Shown here: positions 35,567-44,067 of the stretch, piece by piece
Position numbering within the stretch: position 1 is the stretch's first letter
Layout of the letters: each line of letters starts with the position of its first letter
DNA from: Mycobacterium ahvazicum
GTDB taxonomy: Bacteria > Actinomycetota > Actinomycetes > Mycobacteriales > Mycobacteriaceae
DNA length: 64,000 bases
Reading direction: 5' to 3'
Assembly: GCF_900176255.2 (NCBI RefSeq)
Contig: NZ_FXEG02000005.1
Span: forward strand, 868,001 to 932,000
The notes under the pieces: model-generated
What the model saw: only the letters and a program-made list of their open reading frames with translations
The model's database searches: none
What the model was told of the DNA's origin: nothing
Program-made: the position numbers and the translations under genes

Positions 35567-35953
35567 ATGTTTACTCTCCTTGTGTCATGGTTGCTGGTGG
35601 CGTGCGTGCCGGGGCTGCTGATGCTCGCTGCGCTCGGCCTGGGGCGGCTCGAAAAGGAGCTCGGCCGGGAGTCGATCACGTCGACCGACGTCGACGAGTT
35701 TCTCGAACAGGCGCAGGCCATGGATATGCACACGCTGGCCCGAGAAGGCATGCCCGAAGCGCTGGAATATCTGCATCGACGCCAGGCCCAGCAACTCGCG
35801 CTGTCCCCGCCGCCCAGCGGTCGCCATCGCGCCGAATCGCTGCTCGCCACCGCGTTCACCGATCCCCCCGCGCGCGCTTTGCCGATGCGAATACACGCGC
35901 ATTCAGGCGGAAATCCGCAATATGAGGCGACTAGACACGTCAATCGTGTGTAG
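35567..35953 (+). CDS. Small membrane protein (Rv3675 type)
   Basis: The protein has 128 residues, starting at ATG 35567. An N-terminal membrane helix (FTLLVSWLLVACVPGLLMLAAL) is followed by an acidic cytoplasmic or exported helical domain (TSTDVDEFLEQAQAMDMHT, ALEYLHRRQAQQL) and a short basic tail. It is conserved next to crp in mycobacteria. The function is unknown. A TTG two codons upstream is an alternative start. Confidence 0.75.
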   Translation: MFTLLVSWLLVACVPGLLMLAALGLGRLEKELGRESITSTDVDEFLEQAQAMDMHTLAREGMPEALEYLHRRQAQQLALSPPPSGRHRAESLLATAFTDPPARALPMRIHAHSGGNPQYEATRHVNRV

Positions 35954-36037
35954 CGTTGGCACGTTGGCCTACCTCTAGACTCGTAACCCGAGCTAGGTAG
36001 GTACCCATATCACTTCGTTGGAAAGCTGAAGGTCAAA

Positions 36038-36712
36038 GTGGACGAGATCCTGGCAAGGGCAGGAATCTTCCAAGGGGTTGAACCCGGCGCAGTCACCGCA
36101 CTGACCAAGCAATTACAACCCGTCGACTTCCCGCGTGGACACACCGTTTTCGCGGAAGGGGAACCAGGCGATCGGCTGTACATCATCGTCTCGGGAAAGG
36201 TCAAGATCGGTCGCCGGTCACCCGATGGCCGGGAGAATCTGCTGACGATCATGGGCCCGTCGGACATGTTCGGCGAACTGTCGATCTTCGACCCGGGTCC
36301 CCGGACGTCGAGCGCCACGACGATCACCGAGGTGCGCGCGGTTTCGATGGACCGCGATGCGCTGCGCGCGTGGATCGCCGACCGGCCCGAAATCGCCGAG
36401 CAATTGCTGCGGGTGCTCGCCCGGCGGTTGCGTCGCACCAACAACAACCTCGCCGACCTCATCTTCACCGACGTGCCCGGCCGGGTGGCCAAGCAGCTGC
36501 TGCAGCTCGCCCAGCGTTTCGGCACTCAGGAGGGTGGCGCGATGCGGGTTACCCACGACCTGACCCAAGAGGAGATCGCCCAGCTGGTGGGGGCTTCCCG
36601 GGAAACCGTCAACAAGGCCCTCGCCGATTTCGCCCACCGTGGGTGGATCCGGCTCGAGGGTAAGAGCGTGCTGATCTCGGACTCCGAGAGACTGGCCCGC
36701 CGCGCGCGTTAG
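36038..36712 (+). CDS. crp: cAMP receptor protein-family transcription regulator
   Basis: The protein has 224 residues (Rv3676 type). The N-terminal cyclic-nucleotide domain has FAEGEPGDRLYIIVSGKVKIG and the phosphate-binding cassette FGELSIFDPGPRTSSATT; the long dimer helix follows, then a winged helix with the recognition helix QEEIAQLVGASRETVNKAL. It controls rpfA, whiB1 and others in M. tuberculosis and is a likely target of the cAMP made by the cyclase in this window. The start is GTG. The 84 bp before it lie behind the small membrane protein gene. Confidence 0.95.
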   Translation: MDEILARAGIFQGVEPGAVTALTKQLQPVDFPRGHTVFAEGEPGDRLYIIVSGKVKIGRRSPDGRENLLTIMGPSDMFGELSIFDPGPRTSSATTITEVRAVSMDRDALRAWIADRPEIAEQLLRVLARRLRRTNNNLADLIFTDVPGRVAKQLLQLAQRFGTQEGGAMRVTHDLTQEEIAQLVGASRETVNKALADFAHRGWIRLEGKSVLISDSERLARRAR

Positions 36713-36827
36713 TCGTCAATTCATCGAGGCTGCGTCCAACGCGACGATTTGACCGATGGGCACACTCTGAGCGCAGTCTCGGCGCCAGCACCGCAGACTC
36801 GGCGGACTGAGCGACCGTTCGTCGACT

Positions 36828-37622
36828 TCACTCTCGGCGCAGATAGTCCAGTTGCGCTTGCACGGACCACTCGGCGGCGTCCCACAGCTTCTCGTCGACG
36901 TCGACATAGACGTACTCGACGATTTCGCGGGCGGTCGCTTCGCCGCCGAGGTCCCGCAGCGCCGCGCGCACCTGTTCGAGGCGCTCATGACGGTGCGTCA
37001 GGTATCCGGTGGTGACGGATTCCAAGTCGGCCAGGTCGGGGCCGTGGCCGGGCAACACCGTGCGACGGCCCAGACCGCGCAGCCGCCGCAGCGACTCCAG
37101 GTAGTCGGCGAGGCTGCCGTCTTCGCTGTCGATGACGGTGGTGCCGCGGCCGAGCACGCTGTCGGCGGTCAGCACCGCGTCGTCGAGCAGAAACGACAAC
37201 GAGTCCGCGGTATGCCCCGGCGTGGCCATCACCTTGATCTTCAGGTTGGCGGCGTCGATGATCTCGCCGTCGACCAGCTCGCCGCCGAGGCCACGCAGGA
37301 ATCCGCTGCCCGCCGAGCGCACGGTCGCGCCGGTGAGCTCGACCAACTTGTCGATGGCGTCGGTGTGATCGCTGTGCCGGTGGCTGATCAGGACCAGGGC
37401 GATGCGCCCGAGCGATGCGATCCGGGCGATGTGCTCGTTGTCGTCGGGTCCCGGGTCCACGATGACCAGCTCGTCGCTGCGGGGTCCGCGCAACACCCAG
37501 GTGTTGGTGCCCTCCAGCGTCAGCAGGCCCGGGTTCTCGGCCAGCAGGACCGAGGCAGTGTCGGTGACCGCCCGCAAACTGCCGTATGCGGGATGAGTCA
37601 GCGGCTCAACTGTCTCGGTCAC
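36828..37622 (-). CDS. Metallo-beta-lactamase-fold hydrolase (Rv3677c type)
   Basis: The protein has 264 residues, related to LACTB2-like RNA or thioester hydrolases. The metal motif is SHRHSDHTD, further ligands lie in ATPGHTADSL and LTADSVLG, and the C terminus is a winged-helix-like segment (RHERLEQVRAALRDLGGEATAREIVEYVY). The GTG start lies 5 bp after the ridA stop, so the two are cotranscribed. The substrate is unknown. Confidence 0.87.
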   Translation of the reverse strand: MTETVEPLTHPAYGSLRAVTDTASVLLAENPGLLTLEGTNTWVLRGPRSDELVIVDPGPDDNEHIARIASLGRIALVLISHRHSDHTDAIDKLVELTGATVRSAGSGFLRGLGGELVDGEIIDAANLKIKVMATPGHTADSLSFLLDDAVLTADSVLGRGTTVIDSEDGSLADYLESLRRLRGLGRRTVLPGHGPDLADLESVTTGYLTHRHERLEQVRAALRDLGGEATAREIVEYVYVDVDEKLWDAAEWSVQAQLDYLRRE

Positions 37623-37627
37623 GGCCG

Positions 37628-38083
37628 TTAGCCGACCTCCACGATCAGCTCGACTTCGACCGGCGCATCCAGCGGTAGCTCGGATACGCCCACCGCCGAA
37701 CGTGCATGCGCACCTTGGTCGCCGAACACCTCACCGAGCAGTTCCGAGGCCCCGTTGACGACGCCGGGCTGACCGTTGAAGCCGGGCGCCGAGGCGACGA
37801 ATCCGACGACCTTGACCACCCGGGTCACCGCGTCGATACCCACCATGGAATTCACCGCCGCCAAAGCGTTGAGCGCACACAGCCGCGCCATCGCCTTGGC
37901 GTCATCGGGGTTGACGTCGGCGCCCACCTTGCCGGTGCCCACCAACGTTCCCGCCACGATCGGCAGCTGACCCGAGGTGTAGACGAGGTTGCCGGTGCGC
38001 ACCGCGGGAACGTAGGAGGCCAGCGGCGCAACCAGGTCCGGAAGCACGACGCCGAGCTGCTCAAGCCGGGCCGAAGCAGTCAT
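37628..38083 (-). CDS. ridA: RidA-family enamine/imine deaminase
   Basis: The protein has 151 residues of the YjgF/YER057c/UK114 fold (Rv3678c type), with LVYTSGQLPIVAG, AALNALAAVNSMVG and the C-terminal ARSAVGVSELPLDAPVEVEL block with a proline typical of the trimer cavity. The canonical arginine is not clearly placed, so it may belong to a RidA subgroup with another substrate. It sits 15 bp after a DUF4177-like gene and just before the metallo-hydrolase gene. Confidence 0.85.
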   Translation of the reverse strand: MTASARLEQLGVVLPDLVAPLASYVPAVRTGNLVYTSGQLPIVAGTLVGTGKVGADVNPDDAKAMARLCALNALAAVNSMVGIDAVTRVVKVVGFVASAPGFNGQPGVVNGASELLGEVFGDQGAHARSAVGVSELPLDAPVEVELIVEVG

Positions 38084-38098
38084 CTGCCGCTGTCCTCT

Positions 38099-38260
38099 TT
38101 ACTTGGGGCGCTTCAGATAGGCGACGTGTTGCTCACCGGTCGGCCCGGGCAGCACCGCGACCAGCTCCCAGCCGTCGGCACCCCATTGGTCGAGGATCTG
38201 TTTGGTGGCGTGCGTCAGCAGCGGAACCGTGGCGTATTCCCACGGGGTCGGTTGGCTCAT
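38099..38260 (-). CDS. Small DUF4177-like protein (Rv3678A type)
   Basis: The protein has 53 residues. It starts MSQPTPWEYATVPLLTH and has the core QWGADGWELVAVLPGP, which is the DUF4177 signature, and ends VAYLKRPK. A conserved small ORF is known at the same place in M. tuberculosis. It is likely the first gene of an operon with ridA and the metallo-hydrolase, 15 bp before ridA. The function is unknown. Confidence 0.85.
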   Translation of the reverse strand: MSQPTPWEYATVPLLTHATKQILDQWGADGWELVAVLPGPTGEQHVAYLKRPK

Positions 38261-38369
38261 GACGCGAGCTTATCGGTCGGGCGTGAACCCCACGGGTCAG
38301 CCCGGTGGACCGCGATCCGGTGTGGCTACCCGATTTGCCGGGGCCGCGCAGAGCTCGGGCTAGCATGCG

Positions 38370-39392
38370 ATGGTGGCAACCACTTCTAGCGGCAACGCTG
38401 CCGTCGGCTGGCCGGCGCGACTGTCGAAGGCCCGCTTGCACTTCGTCACCGGCAAAGGCGGGACGGGCAAATCGACGATCGCGGCCGCGCTGGCGCTCAC
38501 CCTGGCGGCCGGCGGACGCAAAGTCCTGCTCGTCGAAGTGGAGGGTCGCCAAGGGATTGCGCAACTCTTCGACGTCCCGCCGCTGCCCTACCAGGAGGTG
38601 AAGATCGCCACCGCCGAGCGCGGCGGTCAGGTCAACGCCCTGGCGATCGACATCGAGGCCGCGTTCCTGGAATACCTCGACATGTTCTACAACCTCGGGA
38701 TCGCCGGACGGGCGATGCGCCGGATCGGTGCGATCGAGTTCGCGACGACGATCGCGCCCGGCCTGCGCGACGTGCTGCTCACCGGCAAGATCAAGGAGAC
38801 GGTCGTCCGCAGGGACAAGAACAAACTGCCGGTATACGACGCGATCGTCGTCGACGCACCACCGACCGGGCGCATCGCGCGCTTTCTCGACGTCACCAAA
38901 GCGGTGTCCGATCTGGCCAAGGGCGGCCCGGTGCACTCGCAAAGCGAGGGCGTGGTCAAGCTGCTGCACTCCGATGCGACCGCCATCCACCTGGTCACGC
39001 TGCTCGAAGCGCTGCCGGTGCAGGAGACGATGGAAGCCATCGAGGAGCTTGCCGAGATGCAACTGCCGATCGGCAGCGTGATCGTGAACCGCAATATTCC
39101 GGCATACCTGGAGCCGCGCGACCTGGCCAAGGCCGCCGAGGGCGACATCGACGCCGACGCGGTGCGCGCCGGGTTGAAGACGGCAGGAATCGAGCTGGGC
39201 GACAACGACTTTGCCGGCTTACTGACAGAAACCATTCAGCACGCGAGCCGGATCACGGCACGGGCCGAGACCGCACAGCAGCTCGATGCTTTGAAAGTGC
39301 CGCGGTTGGAGTTGCCCGCGATCTCCGACGGTGTCGACCTCGGCAGCTTGTACGAACTGTCGGAATCACTTGCACAGCAGGGAGTTCGATGA
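38370..39392 (+). CDS. bagA: Get3/ArsA-like ATPase A
   Basis: The protein has 340 residues (Rv3679 type). The deviant Walker A FVTGKGGTGKST lies at 26-36 with both lysines, and the switch II region reads YDAIVVDAPPTGR. It forms a pair with the next gene; the M. tuberculosis proteins are required for redox and nitric oxide resistance and normal glycerol use. They resemble eukaryotic Get3 but bacteria lack the tail-anchored client pathway. The ATG at 38370 lies just after the divergent DUF4177-like gene. Confidence 0.9.
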   Translation: MVATTSSGNAAVGWPARLSKARLHFVTGKGGTGKSTIAAALALTLAAGGRKVLLVEVEGRQGIAQLFDVPPLPYQEVKIATAERGGQVNALAIDIEAAFLEYLDMFYNLGIAGRAMRRIGAIEFATTIAPGLRDVLLTGKIKETVVRRDKNKLPVYDAIVVDAPPTGRIARFLDVTKAVSDLAKGGPVHSQSEGVVKLLHSDATAIHLVTLLEALPVQETMEAIEELAEMQLPIGSVIVNRNIPAYLEPRDLAKAAEGDIDADAVRAGLKTAGIELGDNDFAGLLTETIQHASRITARAETAQQLDALKVPRLELPAISDGVDLGSLYELSESLAQQGVR

Positions 39393-40546
39393 CTACTACA
39401 CCGAAAACCCTTGACATGGCTGAAATTCTGGCCGACCGCGCGAACCGCGTCGTCGTCTGCTGCGGTGCAGGCGGTGTGGGCAAGACGACCACCGCGGCGG
39501 CGATGGCTTTACGTGCTGCCGAATATGGCCGCACTGTATGCGTTTTGACGATCGACCCGGCCAAACGGCTGGCGCAGGCGTTGGGCGTCAACGACCTCGG
39601 CAATACACCACAGCGGGTGCCGCTGGCACCCGAGGTGACCGGCGAGCTGCACGCGATGATGCTCGACATGCGCCGCACGTTCGACGAAATGGTGATCCAG
39701 TACTCCGGAGACGCTCGGGCGCAAACGATTTTGGACAACCAGTTCTACCAGACGGTCGCCACCTCTCTGGCCGGCACGCAGGAGTACATGGCGATGGAGA
39801 AGCTCGGCCAGCTACTGGGCGAGGACCGCTGGGACCTGGTGGTGGTGGACACTCCCCCGTCTCGCAATGCACTCGACTTCCTGGACGCGCCGAAACGCCT
39901 GGGCAGCTTCATGGACAGCCGACTGTGGCGGCTGCTGCTCGCGCCGGGTCGCGGCATCGGCAAATTGGTCACCGGCGCAATGGGTTTGGCGATGAAGGCA
40001 CTCTCGACCGTGCTCGGTTCGCAGATGCTGGGCGACGCGGCCGCCTTCGTGCAGTCTCTGGATGCCACCTTCGGCGGCTTTCGCGAGAAGGCGGACCGCA
40101 CCTACGCGCTGCTGAAGCGGCGCGGCACCCAGTTCGTGGTGGTGTCGGCGGCCGAACCCGACGCGCTGCGTGAGGCGTCGTTCTTCGTCGACCGGCTATC
40201 GCAAGAGAGCATGCCGCTGGCGGGCCTGATCTTGAACCGCACCCATCCCCTGTTGTGCGCACTGCCGGTGGAGCGGGCCATAGACGGGATCGAGTCGCTG
40301 AAGTCGGATGCGAACCCCGACGCGGCATCGCTGGGCACGGCGGTATTGCGGATTCACGCCGACCGGGGCCAGACCGCCAAACGGGAGATCCGGCTGCTGT
40401 CCCGATTCACCGGGGCCAACCCCAACGTGCCGGTCGTGGGCGTTCCGTCGCTGCCGTTCGACGTGTCGGACCTGGAGGCCCTGCGTGCGCTCGCCGATCA
40501 GATCACCGCCGTCGGTGACGATGCGGCCCGCGCGGCGGGGCGCTGA
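39389..40546 (+). CDS. bagB: Get3/ArsA-like ATPase B
   Basis: The protein has 385 residues (Rv3680 type) and overlaps bagA by 4 bp (ATGA). The nucleotide site is VVVCCGAGGVGKTTTAA, which keeps the P-loop lysine but lacks the first lysine of the deviant motif. The switch II motif is WDLVVVDTPPSRNALDFLD, and the conserved segment LTIDPAKRLAQALG follows the first strand. It acts with BagA, probably as a heterodimer. The last 34 bases are repeated 58 bp further on (see the repeat at 40513-40604). Confidence 0.9.
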   Translation: MTTTPKTLDMAEILADRANRVVVCCGAGGVGKTTTAAAMALRAAEYGRTVCVLTIDPAKRLAQALGVNDLGNTPQRVPLAPEVTGELHAMMLDMRRTFDEMVIQYSGDARAQTILDNQFYQTVATSLAGTQEYMAMEKLGQLLGEDRWDLVVVDTPPSRNALDFLDAPKRLGSFMDSRLWRLLLAPGRGIGKLVTGAMGLAMKALSTVLGSQMLGDAAAFVQSLDATFGGFREKADRTYALLKRRGTQFVVVSAAEPDALREASFFVDRLSQESMPLAGLILNRTHPLLCALPVERAIDGIESLKSDANPDAASLGTAVLRIHADRGQTAKREIRLLSRFTGANPNVPVVGVPSLPFDVSDLEALRALADQITAVGDDAARAAGR

Positions 40547-40604
40547 AGAACCGGCGAATCCGAACCCTGCCGGTGACGATGCGGCCCGCGCGGCGGATCG
40601 CTGA
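40513..40604 (+). repeat. Direct repeat of the bagB 3' end
   Basis: The sequence at 40513-40546, which codes for the last residues GDDAARAAGR and the stop, recurs at 40571-40604 with two differences in 34 bases (the first 26 are identical). The second copy again ends in CGCTGA. The unit is 58 bp, so the frame differs. It looks like the remnant of a local duplication or of a shifted older 3' end of bagB. Confidence 0.8.
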
Positions 40605-40843
40605 CACAAAGGAACGCTCGTTTAGGGCGGATCTGTCCTGCACAGGGCTGCGATACGGCCGGTTCAATAAGCCGCTGAGCGGCCGCCAAACATTGGAGCG
40701 GGTGACGACGATTGGAGTCAGACCCAGTTGAAACGGCGAATTGCCATCTGGCACAAGCTAGTTCGCGCTAGGGTCGCTATTGCACATGCGCTAAACCCGA
40801 GGGACGCTGTAACGGTTTTGTAATAATAAGTTTCGAACTACTA

Positions 40844-40867
40844 GTGCGCCGCGACGCTGCGGCGCAC
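40844..40867 (-). terminator. Terminator hairpin after whiB4
   Basis: A perfect 9-bp stem, GTGCGCCGC at 40844-40852 and GCGGCGCAC at 40859-40867, has a 6-base loop. It lies 15 bp after the whiB4 stop on the minus strand and is followed in that direction by an AT-rich stretch. The gap from bagB to whiB4 (40547-40881) holds only this and the bagB repeat. Confidence 0.65.
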
Positions 40868-40881
40868 CCGCGCTCCACGCG

Positions 40882-41232
40882 TCAGCTGACGCCGCGGTTC
40901 CGGCGCTTGTCGAAAAAATCGGACCACGAAACGACCTCGGGGTGCTGCTTGAGCAGCGCCCGCCGCTGCCGTTCGGTCATGCCACCCCAGACGCCGAACT
41001 CGACCTTGTTGTCCAGTGCGTCGGCGCCGCATTCCTGCATCACCGGGCAGTGCCGGCAAATCACCGCGGCTTTACGCTGGGCGGCCCCCCGAACAAACAG
41101 TTCGTCGGGGTCAGTGGTCCGGCATAGTGCTTGAGAAACCCAGGCAATTCGTTCTTCAGCATCAACACTGCGAAGCACCCCCTGCGCCGCTGCAATGTTG
41201 GTTCGGCGTGCTGCCGGTCGTGTTCCTGACAC
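40882..41232 (-). CDS. whiB4: WhiB-family iron-sulfur redox regulator
   Basis: The protein has 116 residues. The four cluster cysteines are C37, C59, C62 and C68 (ALCRTTDPDELF, AAVICRHCPVMQEC), followed by the WhiB turn FGVWGGMTERQR and a basic C-terminal end. It closely matches M. tuberculosis WhiB4, an oxygen- and NO-sensitive [4Fe-4S] protein that represses antioxidant genes and condenses DNA. The GTG at 41232 gives the family length; in-frame starts at 41259 and 41289 exist. It is divergent from ponA2. Confidence 0.95.
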   Translation of the reverse strand: MSGTRPAARRTNIAAAQGVLRSVDAEERIAWVSQALCRTTDPDELFVRGAAQRKAAVICRHCPVMQECGADALDNKVEFGVWGGMTERQRRALLKQHPEVVSWSDFFDKRRNRGVS

Positions 41233-41591
41233 GAGCTGTTCCCTTCCTCCCGGTCGCATTACGACCGCCCTCCTCGGGTAGCAGATCATTGTTGCGATCT
41301 ACACCACACTGTGCTGATCGGTGTTACCTGAATCTCACCGTCTGTATAAGTTAGGTGGTCAGCAGTCAATTGCGCAACAGTCTGATAACGCTTTTTTTGG
41401 GACGGGCGTGCCGTCTTGTCGTTGAGCGTAGGCGGGATCATGAGATTGGGTACCCGTTTTGGGTAGCTGATATGTAACGCGATCGAGAACATCGCATCCC
41501 GATTGACAGCAAAGCTGCAGGTCACACCTTCTGGATCCGCTGTGCGGATCGGCGGCGCGTCACGCGACAAACGGCGGTTACTGTAGTACGC
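41233..41591. promoter_or_regulatory. Divergent promoter region of whiB4 and ponA2
   Basis: About 360 bp contain no supported gene. On the plus strand TACTGT at 41579-41584 lies where a -10 box would put the start of transcription next to the ponA2 ATG at 41592; no ribosome binding site is seen there, so ponA2 may have a leaderless or nearly leaderless mRNA. For whiB4 the AGGAAGGGAAC just upstream of the GTG serves as ribosome binding site. No operator could be assigned. Confidence 0.4.
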
Positions 41592-44021
41592 ATGTCAGAC
41601 CGCCCCCCGGCAGCTCTCACGATTCTTAAGCTGGCTGGCTGCTGTCTGCTGGCAGGTGTGGTAACCACGGCGCTGTTGTTCCCGATGGCCGGCGGGCTGG
41701 GACTGATGTCCAACCGGGCCTCCGAAGTGGTCGCCAACGGCTCAGCCCAGCTGCTCGAGGGACAGGTGCCCGCCGTTTCGACGATGGTGGACGCGAAGGG
41801 CAACACCATCGCCTGGCTGTACGAGCAACGCCGGTTCGAGGTGCCCACCGACAAGATCGCCAACACGATGAAGCTGGCGATCGTCTCGATCGAGGACAAG
41901 CGATTCGCCGAACACAACGGGGTGGACTGGAAGGGCACGCTGACCGGGCTGGCGGGCTATGCGTCCGGCGACGTCGACACCCGAGGGGGTTCGACGATCG
42001 AGCAGCAGTACATCAAGAACTACCAACTATTGGTGACCGCGAAGACGGACGCCGAAAAGCGCGCTGCCGTCGAAACCACCCCGGCCCGCAAGCTGCGCGA
42101 GATCCGGATGGCGCTCACGCTCGACAAGACGTTCACCAAGCCGGAGATCCTGACCCGCTACCTGAACCTGGTCTCCTTCGGTAACGGCTCGTTCGGGGTG
42201 CAGGACGCGGCGCAGACCTACTTCGGGATCAACGCGTCGGATCTGAACTGGCAGCAGGCGGCGCTGCTGGCCGGCATGGTGCAGTCGACCAGCACGCTGA
42301 ATCCCTACACCAACCCCGACGGTGCACTGGCCCGGCGGAACCTGGTGCTCGACACGATGATCGAGAACCTTCCGCAGGAGACCGACGCGCTGCGCGCCGC
42401 CAAGGCGACGCCGCTGGGCATCTTGCCGCAGCCCAACGAGCTGCCGCGCGGTTGCATCGCCGCCGGCGACCGTGCCTTCTTCTGTGACTACGTCCAGGAG
42501 TACCTGTCGCGCGCCGGCATCAGCAAGGAACAGGTGGCCAGGGGCGGCTATCTGATCCGCACGACGCTCGATCCCGACGTGCAGATCCCGGTCAAGAGCG
42601 CCATCGACAAGTTCGCCAGCCCGACCCTGCCCGGCATCTCAAGCGTGATGAGCGTGATCAGGCCCGGTAAGGATTCGCACAAGGTGATGGCCATGGCCAG
42701 CAACCGCACCTACGGCCTCGACGTCGACGCCGGGCAGACGATGCGCCCGCAGCCGTTCTCGCTCGTCGGCGACGGCGCGGGATCGGTGTTCAAGATCTTC
42801 ACCACCGCCGCCGCGCTGGACATGGGCATGGGCATCAACGCCACCCTCGACGTGCCGCCGCGGTTCCAGCAGAAGGGCCTGGGCAGCGGTGGCGCCAAGG
42901 GCTGTCCCAAGGACACCTGGTGTGTGGTCAACGCCGGTAACTACCGGGGCTCGATGAACGTCACCGAGGCGCTGGCCACCTCGCCCAACACCGCGTTCGC
43001 CAAGCTGATCTCGCAGGTGGGGGTGACGCGCACGGTCGACATGGCGGTCAAGCTGGGGCTGCGGTCCTACGCCGACCCCGGCACGGCCCGTGACTACAAC
43101 CCCGACAGCAACGAAAGCCTGGCCGATTTCGTCAAGCGGCAGAACATCGGGTCGTTCACCCTCGGCCCGATCGAGGTGAACGCCCTGGAGCTGTCCAACG
43201 TCGCCGCCACGCTGGCGTCGGGCGGGGTGTGGTGCCCGCCCAACCCGATCGACAAGCTGATCGACCGCAACGGCAATGAAGTAGCCGTGACCACCCAGAC
43301 GTGCGACCAGGTGGTGCCCGAAGGGCTGGCCAACACCCTGGCCAACGCGATGAGCAAGGACGCGACCGGCGGCGGTACCGCGGCCGGTTCGGCCGGCGCC
43401 GCGGGCTGGGACCTGCCGGTGTCGGGTAAGACCGGCACCACCGAGGCGCACCGCTCCTCCGGGTTCGTCGGGTTCACCAGCCGCTACGCCGCGGCCAACT
43501 ACATCTACGACGACTCCACCTCGCCGACGGATCTGTGCTCGGCGCCGTTGCGCCACTGCGGCGAGGGCGACCTTTACGGCGGTAACGAGCCCGCGCGAAC
43601 CTGGTTCACCGCGATGAAGCCGATCGCGCTGAGCTTCGGCGACATCAAGTTGCCGCCGACAGATCCGCGCTACGTCGAGGGCTCGCCCGGGTCGCGGGTG
43701 CCGAGCGTGGCCGGCATGGACGTCGACGCCGCGCGCTCGCGCCTCAAAGAGGCCGGCTTCCAGGTCGCCGACCAGACCAATTCGGTCAACAGCACCGCGA
43801 AGTTGGGCGAAGTGGTCGGGACGTCGCCGTCGGGCAACACGATCCCCGGCTCGGTCGTCACCATTCAGGTCAGTAACGGCATCCCGCCGGCGCCGCCTCC
43901 GCCGCCGGACGGGGCGCCGCTGCCGATCGGCTCGCAGGTCGTGGAGATCCCCGGTCTGCCACCGATCACCATTCCGCTGCTGGCACCGCCGCCACCACCG
44001 CCCGGACAGCCGCCTCCGTAG
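41592..44021 (+). CDS. ponA2: Bifunctional class A penicillin-binding protein with PASTA domain
   Basis: The protein has 809 residues. After one membrane helix (CCLLAGVVTTALLF) comes the GT51 glycosyltransferase with E101 in SIEDKRFAEHNG and GGSTIEQQYIKN, then the transpeptidase with S398-V-F-K401, SPN (ATSPNTAF) and K613-T-G-T616, one PASTA domain (RVPSVAGMDVDAARSRLKEAGF) and a proline-rich tail. PonA2 polymerises and cross-links peptidoglycan and matters in stationary phase and under stress. The order whiB4-ponA2 is conserved. Confidence 0.96.
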   Translation: MSDRPPAALTILKLAGCCLLAGVVTTALLFPMAGGLGLMSNRASEVVANGSAQLLEGQVPAVSTMVDAKGNTIAWLYEQRRFEVPTDKIANTMKLAIVSIEDKRFAEHNGVDWKGTLTGLAGYASGDVDTRGGSTIEQQYIKNYQLLVTAKTDAEKRAAVETTPARKLREIRMALTLDKTFTKPEILTRYLNLVSFGNGSFGVQDAAQTYFGINASDLNWQQAALLAGMVQSTSTLNPYTNPDGALARRNLVLDTMIENLPQETDALRAAKATPLGILPQPNELPRGCIAAGDRAFFCDYVQEYLSRAGISKEQVARGGYLIRTTLDPDVQIPVKSAIDKFASPTLPGISSVMSVIRPGKDSHKVMAMASNRTYGLDVDAGQTMRPQPFSLVGDGAGSVFKIFTTAAALDMGMGINATLDVPPRFQQKGLGSGGAKGCPKDTWCVVNAGNYRGSMNVTEALATSPNTAFAKLISQVGVTRTVDMAVKLGLRSYADPGTARDYNPDSNESLADFVKRQNIGSFTLGPIEVNALELSNVAATLASGGVWCPPNPIDKLIDRNGNEVAVTTQTCDQVVPEGLANTLANAMSKDATGGGTAAGSAGAAGWDLPVSGKTGTTEAHRSSGFVGFTSRYAAANYIYDDSTSPTDLCSAPLRHCGEGDLYGGNEPARTWFTAMKPIALSFGDIKLPPTDPRYVEGSPGSRVPSVAGMDVDAARSRLKEAGFQVADQTNSVNSTAKLGEVVGTSPSGNTIPGSVVTIQVSNGIPPAPPPPPDGAPLPIGSQVVEIPGLPPITIPLLAPPPPPPGQPPP

Positions 44022-44067
44022 CCGCGCAAGACGCTCCTGAGGCCGCAACCGGCAGTAGGCTGCGTGC

